The notes under the pieces: generated by a model
What the model saw: the letters and a program-made list of their open reading frames with translations, nothing else
Told to the model about the DNA's origin: nothing
Databases searched by the model: none
Assembly: GCA_030647435.1 (NCBI GenBank)
Contig: JAUSJX010000106.1
Location: 1-53,500 of the forward strand
Origin: Candidatus Rokuibacteriota bacterium
Lineage (GTDB): Bacteria; Methylomirabilota; Methylomirabilia; Rokubacteriales; CSP1-6
Direction: 5' to 3'
Length of the DNA: 53,500 nt
Shown here: positions 49,053-53,500 of the stretch, in pieces
Numbering within the stretch: the stretch's first letter is position 1
Layout of the letters: each line of letters opens with the position of its first letter
Position numbers and translations under genes: made by a program

Positions 49053-50352
49053 GCTGGGGAGCTTCCCGGTCCGCACCATCAGCTTCGGTCCGGCCACGCG
49101 GTGGGATGCCGGGCACCTCACGGTGGACCGGGCGGCGGCGCTCCGCGAGGTGCGGCGCGACCCGCGTATCGTCACCGCCGACCTCGAGCTCGCCGCGCCG
49201 GGCGACTCCGTGCGCATCTGGCCCGTGCGCGACGTGATCGAGCCGCGGATCAAGGTGGAGGGGCCCGGGCAGTGCTATCCGGGCATCTGCGGGCGCGACG
49301 TCACGACGGTGGGCGAGGGGCGCACGCATCGGCTGTCGGGGATGGGCGTGGTCGAGGTTTCGAGCGTCAACTGGCACGACGCCGGCGGCGACTTCGTCGA
49401 GACCTACCTCGACATGGCCGGTCCCTTCGCCGAGATGTATCCCTACCAGCGCCTGCAGCTCCTCTGCGCGGTGGTCGAGCCCGACCCCGCGCTGTCCGAC
49501 GAGAGCCGCAACGACGCCGTCCACAAGGCAGCGCTGACCGTGAGCGATCACGTGGCGCGCGCCACCGCGGGCCTCACGCCGCCCGAGCGCGAGACGTTCG
49601 AGCTGACGCCATGCGACCCGGCGCTACCGCGCGTGGCCTATATCTGGGGCGTGCACTCGCCGCAGGCCATGTCGGGCTCGCTCACCGCCTTCTGCACGGC
49701 GACCTACGGGCTCACCCAGCTCACGCCGCCGTGGATGCTCCACCCCAACGAGATCATCGACGGAGCGCTCACCGGCCCCTACCGCACGGCCTTCGCCATG
49801 TCGTGGACGGTGGCCAATAATCCGCTCTTCCTCGACCTCTTCCGGCGCCACGGCAAGGACTGGAACTTCCTCGGGGTGATCGTGCTCCGCACCGAGTGGA
49901 CGACCCAGCACGAGAAGCAGATGATCGCCAACCAGACCGCCAAGACCGCCAGGATGCTGGGGGCCCAGGGGGCGGTGGTGACGTGGGACGCCGGCGGCAA
50001 CGAGTTCATCGAGGTGGTGCGCACCATCCAGGCCTGCGAGCGCCTCGGCATCAAGACGGTGTTCCTCACCAGCGAGGACGACGCCACCGACGGCGCGCCC
50101 ACCATGCTCGAGCCGCTGCCCGAGGCCGACGCCATCGTGAGCACGAGCTTCTTCAAGAACGTGACGCTCAAGGTCGCCGACCCCGGGCCGGTGAGCCGCG
50201 TGATCGGCCTGGAGCGGAAAGTCATCCACCGCGGCTCGGGGGTGGGCCTACACGGCGGCTCGGACTCCGCGCTGCCGACGGCCGGGACGCTGCCGCCCCC
50301 GTGGCGTTACGACGACCACTACGGCTTCGGCAGCCTCTCGTGTATCGAATGA
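49042..50352 (+). CDS. grdE: Glycine/sarcosine/betaine reductase component B alpha/beta proprotein (GrdE-like)
   Basis: 436 residues. ATG 49042 overlaps the grdB stop by 11 nt with AGGAG at 49030-49034. Family features: LRLELGSFPV-type start, VIEPRIKVEGPGQCYPGICG, LDMAGPFAEMYPYQRL, RVAYIWGVHSP, and FRRHGKDWNFLGVIVLRTEW. In clostridial GrdE a Cys (near residue 242, in a G-N-C context as I recall) is cleaved and becomes the pyruvoyl group. Here the aligned stretch reads DGALTGPYRTAF (Tyr247), with no Cys. If confirmed, this subunit is not processed and uses different chemistry. The rest of the family pattern is good. Confidence 0.88.
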   Translation: MRLELGSFPVRTISFGPATRWDAGHLTVDRAAALREVRRDPRIVTADLELAAPGDSVRIWPVRDVIEPRIKVEGPGQCYPGICGRDVTTVGEGRTHRLSGMGVVEVSSVNWHDAGGDFVETYLDMAGPFAEMYPYQRLQLLCAVVEPDPALSDESRNDAVHKAALTVSDHVARATAGLTPPERETFELTPCDPALPRVAYIWGVHSPQAMSGSLTAFCTATYGLTQLTPPWMLHPNEIIDGALTGPYRTAFAMSWTVANNPLFLDLFRRHGKDWNFLGVIVLRTEWTTQHEKQMIANQTAKTARMLGAQGAVVTWDAGGNEFIEVVRTIQACERLGIKTVFLTSEDDATDGAPTMLEPLPEADAIVSTSFFKNVTLKVADPGPVSRVIGLERKVIHRGSGVGLHGGSDSALPTAGTLPPPWRYDDHYGFGSLSCIE

Positions 50353-50368
50353 CGGGCGAGCGGTGCGT

Positions 50369-51823
50369 ATGACGGAAACGACGCTCGCTAGGCCGGTGAT
50401 CCGCGGCGTGCGCTTCTTCCTGGCCCATGCCCCGGGGCTGGTATGCCACGGCTCCAAGCCCAGCCGCGACATTAAGCGCGAGCCGGCCGTGAAAGCGCGG
50501 ATCCAGGCTGCGCTGCGTCCCTTCGAGGCCGCCCGTGACTACCCGCCCACGCAGGTCCTCCTCGGCGCCCTCCACCCTGACGCGCTCCACGACCTGCCGC
50601 GGCCGTGGTTCGGCGTGGGCAAACCCGGTGAGCGCCGTGGTCCTCACGGCGAGATCGCCCCCGAGGAGGAGCTCTACGGCCTCCTCAAGATCGCCGACGC
50701 CTTCGATCTGGTGAGCATCGAGCGCGGCTTCGTCGCCCAGGCGCGCGCCGCTCTTTCCGCGCATCCCCTCGTGACGCCGGCGGATCTGGCGCGGCTCGGC
50801 GACGGCGTGGCCGACGGCGAGATCGCCGCGCGACTGGCCGGGACGCTGCCCGCTCTGCCGCTCACGCTGCGCTCCGGCCGGCGGGTGGGGGCCATCGTCG
50901 CGGGCCACGAGGTGGACGCCACGCTCTCGGCCGACGTGCTCCTCGAGAACCTCGCGACCAAGGTCACCGCCGCGATGGCGCTGCGCGGGCTTCTCGCTGC
51001 CGAGGGCGTCGAGGCGGCATCGATCGACTACGTGCTCAATAGCGGCGAGGAGGCGGTGGGCGACCGCTACCAGCGCGGCGGCGGTAATCTTGCCAAGGCG
51101 GTGGCCGCCGAGGCGGGCTGCGCCCGCGCCACCGGGGTCGACGTCAAGGGCTTCTGCTGCGGTCCCCTGCATGCCCTCGCGCTAGCCGGCGGCCTCGTGG
51201 CCTCCCGCGTGTTCGAGCGTGTGGCCGTGGTGGCCGGCTGCTCGCTGGCCAAGCTCGGCATGAAGTACCAGGGGCACCTGCTCCATCAGCAGCCCGTGCT
51301 CGAGGACGTGCTGGTGGGCGCGGCGATAATTGTCGCTGCCGACGACGGGCGCTCGCCTCGCCTCCGGCTCGACGTCCTCGGCCGCCATACGGTCTCGGCC
51401 GGCTCGTCGCAGAAGGCCATCCTCGAGGCGCTGGTGGTCGAGCCTCTCGAGCGGCTCGGGCTCAAGTTCACCGACGTGGACAAGTACGCCACCGAGCTCC
51501 AGAATCCCGAGCTGACCGAGCCCAGCGGCAGCGGCAATGTGCCGCTCCTGAACTACCGGGTCATCGCGAGCCTCGCCGCCCTCCGGAAGGAGATCGCGCC
51601 CGCCGACGTGGACGGCTTCGTGCGGCGGCACGGGCTGCCGGGCTTCTCGCCCACCCAGGGCCATATCGCCTCGGCCATCCCGTTTCTCGGCCATGCCCTC
51701 GACGGCCTGCGCGAGGGCCCGCTGCGCCGCGTCCTGCTCCTCGCCAAGGGCAGCCTCTTCCTTGGCCGCATGACCCAGATGGCCGACGGTCTCTCGGTGC
51801 TGCTCGAGCGCAACGACTCATGA
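50369..51823 (+). CDS. grdC: Glycine/sarcosine/betaine reductase component C beta subunit (GrdC-like)
   Basis: 484 residues from ATG 50369 (GTG 50363 is possible). GrdC signatures: RFFLAHAPGLVCHGSKPSR, GRRVGAIVAGHEVDATLSAD, SIDYVLNSGEEAVGDRYQRG, CGPLHALALAGGLVASRVFE and the C-terminal GFSPTQGHIASAIPFLGHAL then GSLFLGRMTQMADGLSVLLE. It is related to FabH/thiolase folds. In the clostridial complex GrdC with GrdD receives the acetyl group from Se-carboxymethyl-GrdA and releases acetyl phosphate. No grdD lies next to it here, so the acyl acceptor step is unclear. Confidence 0.9.
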   Translation: MTETTLARPVIRGVRFFLAHAPGLVCHGSKPSRDIKREPAVKARIQAALRPFEAARDYPPTQVLLGALHPDALHDLPRPWFGVGKPGERRGPHGEIAPEEELYGLLKIADAFDLVSIERGFVAQARAALSAHPLVTPADLARLGDGVADGEIAARLAGTLPALPLTLRSGRRVGAIVAGHEVDATLSADVLLENLATKVTAAMALRGLLAAEGVEAASIDYVLNSGEEAVGDRYQRGGGNLAKAVAAEAGCARATGVDVKGFCCGPLHALALAGGLVASRVFERVAVVAGCSLAKLGMKYQGHLLHQQPVLEDVLVGAAIIVAADDGRSPRLRLDVLGRHTVSAGSSQKAILEALVVEPLERLGLKFTDVDKYATELQNPELTEPSGSGNVPLLNYRVIASLAALRKEIAPADVDGFVRRHGLPGFSPTQGHIASAIPFLGHALDGLREGPLRRVLLLAKGSLFLGRMTQMADGLSVLLERNDS

Positions 51824-51839
51824 TGATCGGGGAGGACAC

Positions 51840-52301
51840 ATGAACCTCAAGGGCAAGAAGGTGATAGCGCTGGGCGAGCGTGACGGCGTGCAGGGCGGCG
51901 CGCTGGCCGCCTGCGCCCGGAGTGCCGGCGCCGAGGTGGTGCTGGAGAAGACCTACTGCTTCGTCTGAACGGCGGCCGGCGCCCTTGACCTGGAAGGTCA
52001 AGACGAGATCAAGCGCGTGGCGGAGCGATTCCACAAGGAGGACCTCGTGGTGCTGCTCGGCACGCCCACCGAGGACAGTAGCCGTCTCTACGCCCTGACC
52101 GTGACCAGCGGCGACCCATCCTGGGCCGGCGCGCTGGCCGGCGTGGCGCTCGACCTGCCCGTCTATCACGTCGCCGAAGAGGCGCTCAAGACCCAGATCT
52201 CCCCGGCCGACTACGAGGAGCACGTGGCGCTCATGGCCATGGCCATGGATGTGGACGCCATCGCCTTGGCCGTGCGCGGCGTGCGCGAGGGCCAGGGCTG
52301 A
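51840..52301 (+). CDS. grdA: Glycine/sarcosine/betaine reductase selenoprotein A (GrdA)
   Basis: 153 residues with Sec43 at TGA 51966-51968; start ATG 51840 with GGGGAGG upstream. The redox motif reads Y-C-F-V-U-T-A-A-G, identical in form to GrdA's C-F-V-U. Upstream MNLKGKKVIALGERDGVQGG and downstream LVVLLGTPTEDSSRLYALTV, GDPSWAGALAGVALDLPVYH and EEHVALMAMAMDVDAIAL all fit GrdA at its usual length. It is the selenol carrier of the complex, which is reduced by thioredoxin. An SECIS-like hairpin follows the UGA by 23 nt. A C-to-TGA mutation is implausible given the family. Confidence 0.95.
51966..52002 (+). promoter_or_regulatory. UGA codon and SECIS-like hairpin of grdA
   Basis: UGA at 51966-51968; 23 nt later a GGA triloop (51992-51994) on a perfect 8-bp stem, CTTGACCT (51984-51991) with AGGTCAAG (51995-52002). 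Confidence 0.8.
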
Positions 52302-52316
52302 TTTCCGGCGCGGTGC

Positions 52317-52434
52317 CCGCGGCCTCCCCCGCGTGCCCGAGGCCAATGGGAAGGTCGAACGGAGCCACCGCACCGACGCCGATGAGTTCTACCGACGGAC
52401 CGCCTTCCGCACAGCGGCCCAGCGGGTGACGTGA
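52317..52434 (+). pseudogene. Transposase remnant (IS481-type integrase core)
   Basis: In the frame ending at 52434 the sequence VPEANGKVERSHRTDADEFY followed by RRTAFRT matches the N-G-K-V-E-R-S-H-R-T-D block of IS481-family transposases. Only about 35 residues remain, with no start or C-terminal part. It lies 16 nt after grdA, beside the right copy of the 60-bp repeat. Confidence 0.6.
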
Positions 52435-52514
52435 TCTTGCCCCGGTTTCATGGGCACCCCAGATCGCACGAAAGTGCGGTAGGGCGGTCCTCCGCGGAGC
52501 GTAGATAACATAAG

Positions 52515-52574
52515 ACCCGTTCTCAGTCATGGCCCGCCGCGCCCGAGGGTCTTCCCCCCGGGTCTGCCTTGTCA
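52515..52574 (+). repeat. 60-bp direct repeat, right copy
   Basis: Ungapped partner of 44970-45029 (51/60 identical by my count). On the minus strand both copies read an A-R-R-x-M-T-E-N-G peptide, so they may be pieces of the same unknown gene or element end. Confidence 0.65.
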
Positions 52575-52621
52575 CAGAGGAGAGCATCGTCTATCCGGTT
52601 CTACCTGATGCAGGTCAGCCC

Positions 52622-52726
52622 CTTCCTCCAGTGGACGCGCGCTTCGCCGTGCTGTTCGGCGGCGCGATGGTGGCCGCGAACGCGCTCCTCCTGCTTACGT
52701 CCAGGCGGCTGCGGGCGATCGGCTAG
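52622..52726 (+). pseudogene. Possible membrane-protein C-terminal fragment
   Basis: The frame ending at 52726 contains one clear hydrophobic helix (FAVLFGGAMVAANALLLLTS) with a basic end RRLRAIG and then stops. It looks like the end of a transporter or other membrane protein whose remainder is missing. Otherwise the interval 52302-52788 holds only the transposase remnant and the repeat. Confidence 0.25.
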
Positions 52727-52788
52727 ATTCTCCCTCTCCGCGTTGTGCTATCATCCGCGGCACCCTTTCACATCATCGGAGGTCAACC

Positions 52789-53500
52789 ATGAGGCAGCGC
52801 GTCACACGATCACTGTGGATTCTGACCTGCTTCGCCATCATCGCGACGCTCGGGCCGGCAGTCCGGGCCTCCGCCCAGGACAAGCCGCGCTACGGGGGCG
52901 AGCTGGTCTTCGTGGTGGCCGCCGAGCCGCCGGGCTTCGACGGGCACCGGGAAGAGACGTTCGCGATGCTCCACCCGGTCGGGCCCCATTACAACACCCT
53001 CCTGCGGGTGGATCCCGTCGACAAGACAGGCACGAAGTTCATCGGCGACCTGGCCGAGTCCTGGACCGTCTCCGCCGACAAGCGCACCTACACCTTCAGG
53101 CTGCGGCAGGGCGTGAAGTTCCACGACGGCAGCGTGATGTCGTCCAAGGACGTGAAGGCCTCCTACGACAAGATCATCTTCCCCCCGGCGGGCGTCGTCT
53201 CGAGCCGCCAGGCCGCCTACAGGGCGGTGGAAGCGGTGGAAGCCCCGACCGCCGACACTATCGTCTTCCGGCTGAAGTGGCCCGAGGCGTCCTTCATCGC
53301 CAACCTGTCCTCGCCGTGGAACTGGATCTACAAGGCCGACATCCTCGCCAAGGACCCGCACTGGTACGAGAAGAACGTGATGGGGACGGGGCCCTTCAAG
53401 TACGTGGAGTACGTGCGGGGCTCGCACTGGATCGGCAAGAAGAACCCGGACTACTGGGACAAAGGCAAGCCCTACCTCGACGGCTACCGCGCGATCTTCA
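52789..53500 (+). CDS. ABC transporter substrate-binding protein, family 5 (partial at window end)
   Basis: 237 codons visible, running off the end. GGAGG precedes ATG 52789; an extended -10 (TGC-TATCAT, to 52754) lies upstream. Signal peptide MRQRVTRSLWILTCFAIIAT with cleavage near ASA-QDK, then the SBP_bac_5 fold: KPRYGGELVFVVAAEPPGFD, LAESWTVSADKRTYTFRLRQ, GVKFHDGSVMSSKDVKASYD and VMGTGPFKYVEY. It probably imports a peptide or other organic solute. Its position directly after the grd cluster might point to import of that pathway's substrate, but it has its own promoter. Confidence 0.88.
   Translation, partial: MRQRVTRSLWILTCFAIIATLGPAVRASAQDKPRYGGELVFVVAAEPPGFDGHREETFAMLHPVGPHYNTLLRVDPVDKTGTKFIGDLAESWTVSADKRTYTFRLRQGVKFHDGSVMSSKDVKASYDKIIFPPAGVVSSRQAAYRAVEAVEAPTADTIVFRLKWPEASFIANLSSPWNWIYKADILAKDPHWYEKNVMGTGPFKYVEYVRGSHWIGKKNPDYWDKGKPYLDGYRAIF

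Overview
The window is GC-rich bacterial DNA from an uncultured-type genome. It has densely packed short operons with GTGA, TTGA and ATGA overlaps and many GTG/TTG starts. There are several flavin-dependent LLM-class oxidoreductases, mandelate-racemase-like enolases, aldo/keto reductases, D-2-hydroxyacid dehydrogenases and solute-binding proteins, plus PEP-CTERM proteins and at least three genes read through an in-frame UGA as selenocysteine. This mix fits Candidatus Rokubacteria / Methylomirabilota or a neighbouring lineage. That placement is inference, because no rRNA or ribosomal-protein gene is present.

Layout. 1-300: the 3' end of a group II intron (domain V clear) followed by a fragment of an ABC substrate-binding protein gene. 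391-4409: two MlaC-like proteins, a PaiB-like flavoprotein, an LLM oxidoreductase and a thioredoxin-fold protein. 4507-9278 (minus): an operon of a ThDP enzyme, a D-2-hydroxyacid dehydrogenase, an amidohydrolase and an MBL hydrolase. 9448-11018: a BadI/MenB-like crotonase coupled to an LLM enzyme. 11047-13743 (minus): alpha/beta hydrolase and enolase, then a decaying toxin-antitoxin pair. 13828-20546: LLM enzyme, alpha/beta hydrolase with a peptide-type binding protein, transketolase and a CtBP-like dehydrogenase. 20547-20830: two palindromic elements. 20855-29535: aldo/keto reductases, a nucleotide-transporter-like protein, broken genes, a GH19 lysozyme/chitinase and an MlaC-SPOR fusion. 29617-43496: DedA, enolase plus peptidase, amino-acid binding protein, membrane protease, Sua5, AtuA, ExoIII, RidA and others.

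The most notable part is 43.5-52.3 kb. A carboxymuconolactone-decarboxylase/AhpD-like gene has UGA in place of the second Cys of its C-x-x-C motif. About 4 kb further on lies a glycine/sarcosine/betaine-reductase-type cluster, grdB(Sec)-grdE-grdC-grdA(Sec). All three UGA codons are followed at 18-23 nt by a compact hairpin whose loop starts with GG, as expected for bacterial SECIS elements. The cluster is atypical: no grdD is adjacent, the GrdE-like protein appears to lack the cysteine that becomes the pyruvoyl group, and a 7.6-kb segment holding the cluster is bounded by imperfect 60-bp direct repeats with a transposase remnant beside it. The substrate is therefore open.

A second theme is leaderless expression. 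Several genes have a -35/17-bp/-10 promoter whose -10 ends only 7-9 nt before the start codon, with no Shine-Dalgarno sequence.
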